NCBI RefSeq assembly: GCF_902712915.1
Contig: NZ_CACTIA010000005.1
Coordinates: forward strand, 558,001-622,000
Origin: Acidiphilium sp. C61
GTDB lineage: Bacteria; Pseudomonadota; Alphaproteobacteria; Acetobacterales; Acetobacteraceae
Length of the DNA stretch: 64,000 nt
Reading direction: 5' to 3'
Position numbers and translations under genes: made by a program. Position 1 is the first letter of the stretch. The number at the start of each line of letters is the position of its first letter. The notes beneath the pieces are model-generated. The model worked only from the letters and a program-made list of their open reading frames with translations, made no database searches and was not told where the DNA came from. Shown here in pieces: positions 27,405 to 37,730 of this stretch.

Positions 27405-27510
27405 AGAGCACGTTCCGATCCGAAAGGATCGGATGTCGTGCTCTATCATATTGATAATTAGAGCATCTTTATCCGATCAGATGATTCTATCTGATCGGAT
27501 GATGCTCTAG
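27405..27510. repeat. Dispersed two-hairpin palindromic repeat, copy 3 (complete)
   Basis: Same orientation as copy 1. Module A 27405-27444 has stem AGAGCAC/GTGCTCT and inner CCGATCC-GAAA-GGATCGG. Linker ATCATATTGATAATT. Module B 27460-27510 has arms ATCCGATCAGAT/ATCTGATCGGAT, loop GATTCT and closing AGAGCATC/GATGCTCT. Its last 24 bases are the 3' end of egtD, including the stop codon. Lies between convergent genes. Confidence 0.88.
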
Positions 27511-28434
27511 GAGCTGGACGGAGAACAGGCGATCCGGATCCGTCCAGCTTTCGGCCACCAGCCAGCCCGCCTCGGCGGCCAGGGCGGCGAAGCGGGCCTC
27601 GGAAAACTTGTGGCTGTTCTCGGTATGGATCGTCTCGCCGGCAGCGAATTCGATCCTGCGCCCGGCAACGCGCACGCTCTGCGGAACCCGGCTTTCGAGA
27701 TGCATCTCGATCCGGCGGAACCTGTCGTTCCACACCGCCCGGTGGCGGAACAGCGCGGGGTCGAAATCGGCCTCGGCTTCCCGGTTCAGCCGGCTGAGAA
27801 TGTTGAGGTTGAACGCCGCCGTCACCCCCTCGGCGTCATCATAGGCCGGGATCAGGATATCCAGCGACTTCTCGAGATCCACCCCGATCAGCAGCGGCGC
27901 GCCGGGCCCGAGCGCCCCCCGCGCCCGCCCGAGAAACGCGACTGCTTCGTCGTGATCGAGATTGCCGATCGTCGATCCCGGAAAGAAGCCGAGACGCGGC
28001 ATCCCCGCGATCGCTGCCGGCAGGCGCACCGGGGCGAGAAAATCGGCGGCCACCGGATGCACCGCGATTGCGGGATGACGCCGCCGCATCCGCGCGGCGA
28101 GTGCGGCAAGCGCGGGGGCGGCAATGTCGATCGGGACATAGGCGGCGCTCTCCAGCGGGCCGAACAGGAATTCCGCCTTCCCTTCATCGCTGGCGCCATA
28201 TTCGACGAGCGCAGCACCGGGCTCCACCCACGCGCCAAGCGCCGCCGCAACCCGCGGCAGCAAGGCGCGCTCGGTGCGCGTCGGGTAATATTCCGCAAGC
28301 CTTGTGATCGCCCCGAACAGCGCGCAGCCGGGCTCGTCGTAGAACAGCTTGGGCGGAAGGCTCTTGCGCGGTGCCGTCAGCCCGGCGAGCGCCTCGGCAA
28401 CGATGTCGGTTTCAGGCGATGCCAGCCCCGACAC
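27487..28434 (-). CDS. egtD: L-histidine N(alpha)-methyltransferase EgtD
   Basis: 315 residues. Trimethylates histidine to hercynine, the first step of ergothioneine synthesis. Family segments: PPKLFYDEPGCALF near 23-36, TRTERALLP near 53, SAM site LVEYGASDEGKAEFL near 78, GFFPGSTIGNL near 150 and AFNLNILSRLNRE near 198. Lies 3 bases after egtB. The C-terminus LEHHPIR and the TAG stop are encoded by a dispersed repeat, so the natural end may have been replaced. Confidence 0.95.
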   Translation of the reverse strand: MSGLASPETDIVAEALAGLTAPRKSLPPKLFYDEPGCALFGAITRLAEYYPTRTERALLPRVAAALGAWVEPGAALVEYGASDEGKAEFLFGPLESAAYVPIDIAAPALAALAARMRRRHPAIAVHPVAADFLAPVRLPAAIAGMPRLGFFPGSTIGNLDHDEAVAFLGRARGALGPGAPLLIGVDLEKSLDILIPAYDDAEGVTAAFNLNILSRLNREAEADFDPALFRHRAVWNDRFRRIEMHLESRVPQSVRVAGRRIEFAAGETIHTENSHKFSEARFAALAAEAGWLVAESWTDPDRLFSVQLLEHHPIR

Positions 28435-28437
28435 CGT

Positions 28438-29616
28438 TCAGCTGTCCCGCGCGAGACGAAGTCCCGCGAACTGCCAGCGTTTGTCCGGATGAAAGAAGTT
28501 TCGATAGCTCCGCCGCGCATGCCCGTCCGGCGTTGCCATTGAAGATCCGCGCAGAACCATCTGATTTATCATGAATTTCCCATTATATTCACCGATCGCG
28601 CCGGCAACCGGGCGGAAGCGCGGATAGGGGCGATAGGCGCTTTCGGTCCATTGCCAGACATAGCCGGTCATCTCCGCGAGGCGCGGATCCGCCGCCGCGG
28701 CTTCCCATTCCGCCTCGGTGGGGAGTCGCGCGTCGCACCAGCGGGCATAGGCATCCGCCTCGTACCAGGAAACATGCATCACCGGCGCATCGGGATCGAG
28801 GCTCAGCACGCCTTCGGGGCCGAAGCTGGACCAGCCATCATCGTCGTACCGCCAGTAGAGCGGCGCCGCCCAGCCGCCGGCACTCGCCGCTGCCCAGCCG
28901 TCGGCCATCCACAACGTGCTGGTCCGGTAGCCGCCATCCGCCATGAAGGCGAGCCAGTCGCGGTTGCGCACCAGCCGGTCGGCAAGGCGATAGGGCTCCA
29001 GCCATACCTGGTGCCGCGGCCCCTCATTGTCGAAATGAAACCCACCCCCGGCGAACCCGATCTCGACGAGCCCGCCGGGACAATCGACGAAGCCGTCGCC
29101 GCCGGGCACCGCCGGGGTCCGGGCAAAATGCGGTATCGGCGCCGGGGCGAGGCGGTTCTGCGCGAAGGCATGGGTAATGTCGGTGATCAGCAGTTCCTGA
29201 TGCTGCTGCTCGTGATTGAGGCCCAGCACCACCAGATCGGCCGGCGCCCCGCCGCGTTCGATCAGGCCCTGCATCGCAGCGTCGACATGCGCGCGATAGG
29301 CGGTCACCCGCGCGCCATCGGGCCGGGTGATCAGCCCGCGCTCAGGGCGAGGCTGCCGTTCGCCGACCGAATCGTAATAGGAGTTGAACAGGAACTGGAA
29401 GGCCGGATCGAACACCCCATAGCCCGGGGCGTGGGGCAGCAGCACGAACTGCTCGAAAAACCAGGTCGTGTGCGCACGGTGCCATTTCGCCGGGCTCGCA
29501 TCCGCCATCGACTGGATGCACTGATCCTCGGCTGAAAGCGCCCGGGCAAGGTCTTCGGTGTGGGCACGTACGCGTTCATACGACCGGGCCAGGCCGGGCG
29601 GGGTGTAACCATCCAT
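28438..29616 (-). CDS. egtB: Ergothioneine biosynthesis protein EgtB
   Basis: 392 residues. Iron-dependent sulfoxide synthase joining hercynine to a thiol donor (gamma-glutamylcysteine or cysteine) with oxygen. N-terminal DinB-like domain supplies the iron ligands: His about 49 in RAHTTWF and His 135 and 139 in NHEQQHQE. C-terminal formylglycine-enzyme-like domain with PVMHVSWYEADAYARWC and LPTEAEWE. GGAGGG 6 bases before MDGYTPP decides the start. No egtA, egtC or egtE nearby, so a two-gene EgtB/EgtD pathway is likely. Confidence 0.95.
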   Translation of the reverse strand: MDGYTPPGLARSYERVRAHTEDLARALSAEDQCIQSMADASPAKWHRAHTTWFFEQFVLLPHAPGYGVFDPAFQFLFNSYYDSVGERQPRPERGLITRPDGARVTAYRAHVDAAMQGLIERGGAPADLVVLGLNHEQQHQELLITDITHAFAQNRLAPAPIPHFARTPAVPGGDGFVDCPGGLVEIGFAGGGFHFDNEGPRHQVWLEPYRLADRLVRNRDWLAFMADGGYRTSTLWMADGWAAASAGGWAAPLYWRYDDDGWSSFGPEGVLSLDPDAPVMHVSWYEADAYARWCDARLPTEAEWEAAAADPRLAEMTGYVWQWTESAYRPYPRFRPVAGAIGEYNGKFMINQMVLRGSSMATPDGHARRSYRNFFHPDKRWQFAGLRLARDS

Positions 29617-29698
29617 CGCAATCCCTCCGATGCCGTTCACAAGACATGGACGACCGGGGGCGGTTTGTCAGCGCTTTTTTGCCTCCGGCACGGCAAGT

Positions 29699-30718
29699 TC
29701 ACGCGACGCCCGGCACGCCTTTCGATGTCGAATATTCGAAATGCAGCGCCTGTTCGGGGTGAACGATCGGATGGATCGCGTGCGCCGCCATCGCCGCCTC
29801 GGAAAATCCCTGCAGGATCAGCTTCAGCTTGCCGGGATATTCGGCGACGTCGCCGATCGCGAAAATGCCGCGCGTGCTGGTCTCGCAGGTGGACGGGGTC
29901 ACGAGAACGTGATGGAGGGAAAGTTCGAGTCCCCAGGTCGCGACCGGGCCGAGATCGGTGGCGAGGCCGAAAAACGGCAGGAGGACATCCGCCTCGAGAT
30001 GCCGCGTCGCCCCGTCGAGATCGGCAACCTCGACCGTGTGCAGCGTGCCGTCGGCGCCATGCAGGGCGTGCAGCTGGTAGGGGATCACGAGATCGATTTC
30101 ACCCTCGGCCGCCGCCGCGGCGAGCTGGGCCGCACTTTCCGGCGCGGCGCGGAATTTCGCCCGCCGATGCGCCACGGCGATGCTCGCGGCGATGCCCCGC
30201 AGGGCAAGCGCCCAATCCACCGCCGAATCGCCGCCACCGGCGATCACCACCCGCTTGCCGCGCAGCGCCTCGCGCCGCTTCACGTAATATTGCACCGCAC
30301 CGCTCGCCTCGTAGGCGGCCAGCCCGGCAAGGGGCGGGCGATTCGGGCCGAACGCGCCGGCACCGGCGGCGATGATGATCGCCTTGGCGCGGACAAGATC
30401 GCCCTGGTCGGTGCCGATGGTGAAATCGCCGCAGGCGCCGGAAATCGCCGTCACCAGCCGGCCGAGCAGACGCGGCGCGGCAAAGGGGGCGATCTGCCGC
30501 TCCAGATTCTCGATCAGCCCCGCCGCCTCGATCGCCGGCAGGGCGGGGATGTCGTAGATCGGTTTCTCCGGGTAGAGCGCGGCGCACTGGCCGCCCACCT
30601 CGCCCAGCGCATCGATCAGCACGGCGCCGAGTTTCAGCATCCCGCACTCGAAGACGGCGAACAGGCCCGCCGGACCCGCGCCAATGATGGCCACATCTGT
30701 GGTGATCGTCTCTGCCAT
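29699..30718 (-). CDS. Ferredoxin/flavodoxin-NADP+ reductase, thioredoxin-reductase-like
   Basis: 339 residues. FAD site GAGPAG (13-18) and NADPH site GGGDSAVDWA near 170. It lacks the CxxC redox pair of thioredoxin reductase, which is why it belongs to the YumC-type ferredoxin-NADP reductase group. The late motif IFAIGDVAEYPGKLKLILQG fits FAD binding. Upstream of egtB on the same strand with an 82-base gap; could supply electrons, but no ferredoxin gene is adjacent. Divergent from tsaE. Confidence 0.9.
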   Translation of the reverse strand: MAETITTDVAIIGAGPAGLFAVFECGMLKLGAVLIDALGEVGGQCAALYPEKPIYDIPALPAIEAAGLIENLERQIAPFAAPRLLGRLVTAISGACGDFTIGTDQGDLVRAKAIIIAAGAGAFGPNRPPLAGLAAYEASGAVQYYVKRREALRGKRVVIAGGGDSAVDWALALRGIAASIAVAHRRAKFRAAPESAAQLAAAAAEGEIDLVIPYQLHALHGADGTLHTVEVADLDGATRHLEADVLLPFFGLATDLGPVATWGLELSLHHVLVTPSTCETSTRGIFAIGDVAEYPGKLKLILQGFSEAAMAAHAIHPIVHPEQALHFEYSTSKGVPGVA

Positions 30719-30787
30719 GCCCCATGCGTAGCCGAAACCGCGCGCGGGTCAACTTGCAAAGACCGGCTGATCGGGCAGGATCGAGCA

Positions 30788-31237
30788 ATGGGGATTCGAA
30801 CGATATCGCTCAGCGGCGAGGACGCCACCGCGGCGCTGGCGCGGCAACTGGCCGCACATGCGCGCGCCGGTGACGCTTTCCTGCTCTCGGGCCCGCTTGG
30901 CGCCGGGAAATCGACCCTTGCCCGCGCCTTCATCCGCGCCCGCGCCAATGATGCCACGCTCGACGTGCCGAGCCCGAGCTTCACCCTGGTGCAGACTTAT
31001 GAACTTGATCCGCCGGTGTCACATTTCGACCTCTGGCGCCTCGGCGGCCCGGAGGATGTCGCCGAACTCGGGCTGGATGCGGCCCTAGCCGGCATTGTCC
31101 TGATTGAGTGGCCCGACCGGCTCGGCCCGCTCGCGCCTCATGAGGCTCTGGCGATCGCGCTCGATTGGGACGAGGGCAATCACCGCACTGCAACGATCCG
31201 TGGCCCAGATGCCCTGCTCGAAAGATTTCTGCCATGA
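30788..31237 (+). CDS. tsaE: tRNA threonylcarbamoyladenosine biosynthesis ATPase TsaE
   Basis: 149 residues. ATPase partner of TsaD/TsaB for the t6A37 tRNA modification. Walker A GPLGAGKST (35-43), PSPSFTLVQTYE (about 62-73) and HFDLWRLG (about 80) are the family signature; LIEWPDRL follows near 108. Translationally coupled (ATGA) to addB. The kinase and nucleotidyltransferase genes often found between tsaE and addB in alphaproteobacteria are absent. Confidence 0.95.
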   Translation: MGIRTISLSGEDATAALARQLAAHARAGDAFLLSGPLGAGKSTLARAFIRARANDATLDVPSPSFTLVQTYELDPPVSHFDLWRLGGPEDVAELGLDAALAGIVLIEWPDRLGPLAPHEALAIALDWDEGNHRTATIRGPDALLERFLP

Positions 31238-34202
31238 TCCCCAAGGTCCGGTTCGTCGGCGCCGATCGCCCGTTCCTGCTTGAGCTTGCCCGCGCCTGGC
31301 TGGAGACGGCGGCGCATGCCGGCCGCGACCCGGCCGATGGCGTGCTGTTCCTGCCCACCCGCCGCGCCGCCCGCGCCGCCGCCGCCGCCTTTCTCGAAGC
31401 GAAAGGCGGGCCCCTGATCATGCCCCGCATCGCCGCGATCGGGGCGGCGGACGAGGCCGCCCTCGGCATCCTCGCCGGGCTCGACCTGCCGCCGGCGATC
31501 GCCGCAGAGGAGCGCCGCACCATCCTCGCCCGGCTGATCCTGAGCATGGGCGGGCGCGACGGCGCGCCGACCACCCTCGCCGCCGCGCTGCTGCTCGCCG
31601 ACGACCTTGCCCTCCTGCTCGACACCGCCGCCCAGGCCGAGATCGAGCTTGCCGACACGCTGCCGGGAATCGTGGCACCCGAACTCGCCGAACACTGGCA
31701 GCGCACGCTCGATTTCCTGTCGATCGTCACGCGCGCATGGCCCACGATCCTTGCCGAGCGCGGCGCGGTCGATCCGGCGGTGCGCCAGCGGATGCTGCTC
31801 GATGCGCAAGCCGAGCGCTGGCGCCTGGCACCGCCGTCGCACCCGGTCTGGCTCGCCGGGCTTGCCGCGGCACCGCCCGCCCTGTCGCGCCTCGCGCGTG
31901 TCGTCGCCAGTCTGGACCAGGGCTGCGTGGTGCTGCCCGGCTTCGATCCCGACCTGCCGGACGAGGCATGGTCGATGCTCGATCGCACGCCGTCCCATCC
32001 CCAGGCCGGATTCCGCCGCCTCGCCGAGGCGATCGGTGTGCAGCGCGCGGAAATCCATCCCCTGCACGCCCCCCTGGGCGCCCCCCTGCACGCCCCCCTG
32101 GGCGCCCCCCTGCCCCCCCCCTGGGCACCGGGGAGACGACCGGCCGGGCGGGCCGGATCGCGCTGCTCCGCGATGCGTTCCTGCCGATTCCGCCCGCGGC
32201 GGAGGGCGTAGCGGCGGCGGATGACGGGCTCTGGCGACTTGATGCTGCCGATGAACAGGACGAAGCGCGGGCCATCGCGCTCACCCTCCGCGATGCGCTG
32301 GAAACGCCGGGGCGCGATGCGGCGCTGGTCACGCCGGATCGCGGGCTGGCCCTGCGCGTGGCCGCCGAGCTCGAACGGCTCGGCATCCGCGCCGAAGACA
32401 GCGCGGGCGAACGCCTCGCCGACACGCCGCCGGCAATCGTGCTGCGCCTGCTCGCCACCTGCGTCGAGAGCGGCTACGACGCCGTGCCCCTGCTCGCGCT
32501 GCTGAAACATCCGCTGGTGACGGCCGGTCAGCCGCAGGGGCGGTGCCGCGCCCTCGCCCGCCGGCTCGACCTGCTGCTCCGCCGCGCCCTGCCCGGCCCC
32601 GGCTTCGCGGCCATGCTCCACGCCGCCGATCACGAGGCCGCGCACGAGGCAGCGCCGGATGATCCGCTGCCTTCCTTCCTCGCCGATCTGCAGCTTCGCC
32701 TCCGGCCGATATCGTCCCGCCCGGCGAGCCTGGCGCCGGCAACCCTTCTCGCGGGGCTGATCGCGGCGACGGAAGCGATCACCGACGATCTCTGGGCCGG
32801 CGAGGCCGGGGCAGCGCTATCCGAGCATCTGGCCATCCAGCTCGCGGCACTCGACGGCCTGCCGGATGTCCAACCGGCGGAACTCGTCCCGCTGCTCGAC
32901 GCGGTGCTGGGCAGTGCCCGGCTGCGGCGCCCGCGCGCGCGCGACGCGAACCCGCGGGTCGCCATCTGGGGCATGATGGAGGCGCGGCTGCAGCGGGTCG
33001 ACACGCTGGTTCTCGGCGGCATGGTCGAGGGCGTGTTTCCCGCGGAACCCGATCCAGGGCCCTGGCTGTCCCGGCCGATGCGGCGCGCCGCCGGCCTACC
33101 GGACGATGCCGAGAAGATCGGTGAGGCGGCACACGATCTCGGCATCCTGATCGGCGCGTGCGACGAGGTGGTGCTGTCGGCGCCGCGCCGGCGCGGCCGC
33201 GCCCCGGCGGTGCCCTCGCGCTTTCTGGCGCGAATCGACCTCGGGCTGCGGGGGAAAGGCGGCGTGTTGCGATCACACCCGGCGCGCCAATGGTCCGCCA
33301 GGCTGGACCAGCCCGGCAGCCCGACGCCCGGCAGCCCGACGCCCCGCCGCACGCGGCCGGAGCCGCGCCCGCCGGCGCATGCAAGGCCATCCAGCTACTC
33401 GATCTCGAAGATCACGACACTGCTCGCCGATCCCTACGCCATCTATGCCAGCGAGGTGCTGAAACTGCGCCCGCTCAACCCGCTGCAAGCCGAGACCGAC
33501 GCCGCGATTTTCGGCACCATCACGCATGATGCGCTGATGGAGGTGGCATGCTCGCCGGGCTGGGCCAGGGCAGAGGACGCACCGCGCCGGCTCGCCCACG
33601 CCTTCGCCACCGCCTTGCGCGCGCGGCGCCTGCGCCGGGCCCTCGAGGCGTTCTGGCTGGTCAGGCTGGAACGCATCGCCGGCTGGATCGTCGAGATCGA
33701 GCGCGCGCGGCTCGTCGAAAAGGGCGAGGCGGACGATATCAAGGTGGAACGGCCCGGCGCCTGGCGGTTCGGCCGGTTCACCGTCGATGGCCGCGCCGAC
33801 CGCATCGAGCGGCGAGGCGATACGCTTGCGATCATCGACTACAAGACCGGCAGCCCCCCTACCGACCGGGCGGTGGAGCAGGGCAAGGCACCGCAGCTGC
33901 CGATCGAGGCGGTGATCGCCGAAGCGGGCGGCTTCCCCGGTTTCGCCGGCAAGGTCGCCGAACTCGCCTATTGGAAACTGTCCGGCGGGGCGACCGAGGG
34001 CGAGACCAGGGCCTTGTTCGGGAACAAGGCCGAATCGCTCGATCAGGTGATCGAGGCGGCGCGCACGCAGATCCCCCCGCTGCTCGCCCATTACGCCGAT
34101 CCCGCGACACCGTTTCTCGACGCGCCACATCCCGGCCGCAAACCCAAGGATCAACCCTACGCCGGCATATCCCGCCGCGCCGAATGGCAGGAGGACGCAT
34201 GA
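31234..34202 (+). CDS. addB: Double-strand break repair protein AddB, frameshifted at a C9 tract
   Basis: Subunit of the AddAB helicase-nuclease that resects double-strand breaks for RecA. Two frames cover the gene. The first runs 31234 to a TAG at 32209-32211 (325 residues, UvrD-like N-terminal part beginning MIPKVRFVGADRPFLLE). The second continues to 34202 with the helicase-like core (LVLGGMVEGVFPAE near 33005) and the C-terminal PD-(D/E)XK nuclease (DGRADRIE and IIDYKTG near 33787-33848). The switch lies in C9 at 32113-32121; ten Cs would give one frame of about 989 residues, normal for AddB. A real frameshift, slippage or a sequencing error cannot be separated here. Coupled to tsaE and addA. 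Confidence 0.88.
32065..32123. repeat. 12-base tandem repeat inside addB carrying the frameshift
   Basis: Four perfect-length 12-mers, alternating CACGCCCCCCTG and GGCGCCCCCCTG (two 24-base units, 32065-32088 and 32089-32112), encode HAPLGAPL twice. A fifth unit, CCCCCCCCCTG (32113-32123), is 11 bases long. That missing base is exactly what breaks the addB frame. Confidence 0.9.
33312..33341. repeat. Two-copy 15-base repeat in addB interdomain linker
   Basis: The 15-mer GGCAGCCCGACGCCC occurs twice in tandem, encoding GSPTP twice, in a Pro/Ser-rich linker just before the nuclease domain. It keeps the frame. Confidence 0.65.
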
Positions 34203-37200
34203 GCGACGCCATCGCAGTGGCCGAGGCAGCGCAGCGCGCGGCCTCCGACCCATCGGTTTCGGCCTTCGTCGGCGCCTCGGCGGGATCGGGCAAGACCAAG
34301 CTGCTGACCGACCGGCTGCTGCGGCTGATGCTTTCCGGCGCACCGCCCAGCCGCATCCTGTGCCTCACCTTCACCCGCGCGGCGGCCGCGGAGATGGCGA
34401 TCCGCCTGCGCCGGCGGCTCGGCGACTGGGCCATTGCGACGGATTCCCGGCTCGATGCCGATCTCGCGGCACTCGACATGCCGACCGATACCGCGACGCG
34501 GCAGCGGGCGCGGATGCTGTTCGGCCAGGTGCTCGACCTGCCGGGCGGCATGCGGATCGACACGGTCCACGCTTTTTGTCAGTCGTTGCTGCGCCGGTTT
34601 CCGCTGGAGGCGCAGATCTCGCCGCATTTCGCCGTCGCCGACGAGGCCGAAGCCGCCAGCCGCCGCCGCGCCGCGCGCGAGGCCGTACTGGGCGATGACA
34701 GCCGCACGGCCGAAGCCGCACTCAGGCTTCTCGCGGGGCAGATTTCGGAAACCGATTTCGCCGGCCTGACCGACCGGATGCTGACCGACGCCCAGGCGAG
34801 GCTGGCGAAGCTCGCATCCCGCTACGAAACCGTCGGCGGCATCGCCGCCATGCAGGCGGCGGCGCTCGATGCCCCCGAAGCCGACGAGGACGCGATCCTG
34901 CTCTCGATCGTCGAATTCGACGATCGCAACATCCGCGCCACTCTTCGCGCGATGAGCGAGCGCAGCTCGGACAAGGCGCGGGAAAAGGCCACCGCCCTGC
35001 TAGCCTGGCTGGACCTGCCGCCAGCGCAGCGGGTTGCCCGGCTCGATATCTGGCGGGATGGATTTTTCACCGGCGCCGGCGCACCGCGCGCGATGACGAC
35101 GCTGTTGAGCAAGGCGCTGGATGCCGCGGAGCCGGCACTGCGGACATCGATCGAGGCCGAACAGGCACGGCTGCTGCGGATGATGGACCGTCTCGCAGCG
35201 CGGCGCCTCGCCGATCTTTCCGCCGCCCTCGCCCGGCTCGCGCTGCCGATCCACGCCGCAGAACAGGGAGCGAAACAGCTCAATGCGCGGTTCGACTATG
35301 CCGACCTGATCGCCCGCGCCGCACAGCTTCTGGTCGATCCCGGTGCCGCCTGGGTGCTCTACAAGCTCGATGGCGGGATCGATCATATCCTGCTCGATGA
35401 GGTGCAGGATATCGCACCGGCGCAATGGGCGGTGATCGACGCGATCGCGGCGGAGTTTTTCGCCGGCACGGGGACGCGGCCCGATGGGATGCGCACGGTT
35501 TTCGCGGTCGGCGACCGGAAACAGTCGATCTACTCCTTCCAGGGCGCCGACCTCGCGAGTTTCGACGCCTGGCGGGCGGGCATCGGGGCCCGTGTATCCG
35601 CCGCCGGGGCGCGCTGGCATGAAGGCAGCCTCGCCACCTCGTTCCGGTCCACGGCGCCGGTTCTCGCCTTGGTGGACAAGGTGTTCGAGAGCGGGCCGGC
35701 GCGCGCCGGCGTGGTCATGCCCGGCGAGACGCTCGCGCATGGCGCAAGCCGCGCCGGACAGGCCGGCTCGGTGTCGCTGTGGCCACTGGTTGCGGCCGAT
35801 CCCGATCCCGATCTGCCGCCCTGGGCGCCGGCAGAGACCTATGCCGAACAGGCCTCGGCGCGGCGGCGGCTCGCCCGGGCGGTGGCCGGATGGATCAAGG
35901 CCAATATCGGCACGATGCGGCTTGAGTCGCGCGGGCGCATGCTCGCCGCCGGCGATGTCTTGATCCTGGTCAGGCAGCGCAACGAATTCGGCATCGCCCT
36001 CACCCGCGCGCTGAAGGAGTACAATGTCGAGGTTGCCGGGCTCGACCGCATGGTGCTGACCGAAACCCGCGCCGTGGCCGACCTCATTGCGCTGGCCCGC
36101 GCCGTGCTGCTGCCGCAGGACGATGTCGAACTCGCGACCGTGCTGGCAAGCCCGCTTGGCGGCCTGTCCGACGAGGAGCTGATGCGGCTTGCGCTGGGCC
36201 GCAAGACCTCGCTGCGCGATACGCTGTTCGCCCGCGCCGACGAGTGCGCCGCCTTCGCCCAGGCGCGTGATCTGATCGCCGAAGCGCAGGCGCGGGCTGA
36301 TTTCGTCACCCCCTACCGCTTCTTTGCCGAAGTGCTCGGGCCGATGGGCGGCCGGGCCCGGCTGCTCGCCCGGCTCGGGCCGGAAGCCGCCGAGCCGCTC
36401 GACGAACTGCTCGCCACCGCGCTCGACTATGGCGCGCGCGAGGCGCCGAGCCTGCAGGGCTTCCTCGCCGCGCTCGATGCCACCGCGGCCGAGGTCAAGC
36501 GCGAGGCGGAGGCAGCCGGCAACGCGGTGCGGCTGATGACCGTTCACGGCGCGAAGGGCCTGCAGGCGCCGCTGGTCATCCTGCCGGATACGACCGGACA
36601 GCCGGGGAAAGAGGCGCGCGAGATGATCCACTGGCTCGAAGCGCCGCAGGATGGCGGCGAGGTACCCATCTTCTGCCCCCGCGCCGACATGCGCAGCGCC
36701 GCGGTGCAACAGGCGCTTGCCCGGAGTGCGGCCCGCGCCGCCGAGGAATATAACCGGCTGCTCTACGTGGCGCTGACCCGCGCCGAGGACCATCTGGTCG
36801 TCTGCGGCGCGGCGCCGAAGACCAAGCTGCCGGACTCATGCTGGTACGAGAGCGTGCGCGCAGGTTTCGCCCGGCTCGACGGCGTTGCCGACCGCGCGGC
36901 GGAAGTGCCGCTGGAAGGCAGCATCCTCTGCCTCGAAACCGCGCAGACGGCAGCGCCGGACCGGACCGCCGCCGTCGCCACGACGGTCGCATCGCCATTG
37001 CCGCACTGGATCGGCCCGGAAACCGGCTGGCGCGCGGCGCCGCCGCCCGAGCCCAAGCGCCGGATCGACCGCCTGGTGCCGAGCCGCAGCGCCGAAGGCG
37101 AAAGCACGGGCCTAGCCGCTTCCTCGCCGCTGGCGGGCCGCGAAACCGGCCGCGCCGCCGGTCTTGCACGCGGCCGGCTGATCCATGCGCTGTTGCAGCA

Positions 37201-37672
37201 TCTGCCCGATCTTGCGCTCGCCGACCGGCACGAAGCCGCACGCCGCTACCTGGCGCAGCCCGCTCACGACCTCGACGCCGCCGAACAATCCGCGCTGATC
37301 GAGGCGGTTTTCGGAGTGCTCGACCATCCTGAGCTGACGCCGCTGTTCGGCCCCGCCTCGCGCGCCGAGGCGCCCGTGGCCGGTATTGTCGGCGGCGTCG
37401 AAATTGGCGGGCTGATCGACCGGCTCGCCGTGCTGCCTGACCGGGTGCTTGTCGCCGACTACAAGACCGACCGCCGGCCGCCGGACGATCCGGCTGGAAT
37501 CCCCGAGGCCTATGCGGCGCAGCTCGCCGCCTATGTCGCGGTGCTCGGCGGAATATATCCCGATCGGCGGATCGATGCGGTGCTGGTCTGGACATCGCAA
37601 GCCCGTGTCATGCCGGTCCCCGCCGCGATGCTGGCCCGGCATGCGCCGAAGCAGGACCAGCCATCCGCTTGA
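34199..37672 (+). CDS. addA: Double-strand break repair helicase AddA
   Basis: 1157 residues. UvrD-type helicase plus nuclease subunit of AddAB. Walker A ASAGSGKT (26-33), motif Ia [11 protein letters not shown] near 58, motif [10 protein letters not shown] near 400, motif [16 protein letters not shown] near 438, motif [13 protein letters not shown] near 782 and motif [13 protein letters not shown] near 855. C-terminal PD-(D/E)XK nuclease with VADYKTD near 1083. AGGAGG precedes the ATG, whose A overlaps the addB stop. Upstream in-frame sequence belongs to addB, so the longer reading frame is not used. Confidence 0.96.
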   Translation: MSDAIAVAEAAQRAASDPSVSAFVGASAGSGKTKLLTDRLLRLMLSGAPPSRILCLTFTRAAAAEMAIRLRRRLGDWAIATDSRLDADLAALDMPTDTATRQRARMLFGQVLDLPGGMRIDTVHAFCQSLLRRFPLEAQISPHFAVADEAEAASRRRAAREAVLGDDSRTAEAALRLLAGQISETDFAGLTDRMLTDAQARLAKLASRYETVGGIAAMQAAALDAPEADEDAILLSIVEFDDRNIRATLRAMSERSSDKAREKATALLAWLDLPPAQRVARLDIWRDGFFTGAGAPRAMTTLLSKALDAAEPALRTSIEAEQARLLRMMDRLAARRLADLSAALARLALPIHAAEQGAKQLNARFDYADLIARAAQLLVDPGAAWVLYKLDGGIDHILLDEVQDIAPAQWAVIDAIAAEFFAGTGTRPDGMRTVFAVGDRKQSIYSFQGADLASFDAWRAGIGARVSAAGARWHEGSLATSFRSTAPVLALVDKVFESGPARAGVVMPGETLAHGASRAGQAGSVSLWPLVAADPDPDLPPWAPAETYAEQASARRRLARAVAGWIKANIGTMRLESRGRMLAAGDVLILVRQRNEFGIALTRALKEYNVEVAGLDRMVLTETRAVADLIALARAVLLPQDDVELATVLASPLGGLSDEELMRLALGRKTSLRDTLFARADECAAFAQARDLIAEAQARADFVTPYRFFAEVLGPMGGRARLLARLGPEAAEPLDELLATALDYGAREAPSLQGFLAALDATAAEVKREAEAAGNAVRLMTVHGAKGLQAPLVILPDTTGQPGKEAREMIHWLEAPQDGGEVPIFCPRADMRSAAVQQALARSAARAAEEYNRLLYVALTRAEDHLVVCGAAPKTKLPDSCWYESVRAGFARLDGVADRAAEVPLEGSILCLETAQTAAPDRTAAVATTVASPLPHWIGPETGWRAAPPPEPKRRIDRLVPSRSAEGESTGLAASSPLAGRETGRAAGLARGRLIHALLQHLPDLALADRHEAARRYLAQPAHDLDAAEQSALIEAVFGVLDHPELTPLFGPASRAEAPVAGIVGGVEIGGLIDRLAVLPDRVLVADYKTDRRPPDDPAGIPEAYAAQLAAYVAVLGGIYPDRRIDAVLVWTSQARVMPVPAAMLARHAPKQDQPSA

Positions 37673-37730
37673 TCGTCACGGGGCAAGACGCCATTCTCTT
37701 CTCAAACGCATCGCTTCAAGGAGCATTATC

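Noticed and set aside
32065..32123. CRISPR-like array
   Set aside because: Units are 12-24 bases, contiguous without spacers and in-frame inside addB; a coding tandem repeat.
33548..34198. N-terminal extension of AddA
   Set aside because: This stretch encodes the AddB nuclease domain in another frame; AddA family start and AGGAGG are at 34199.
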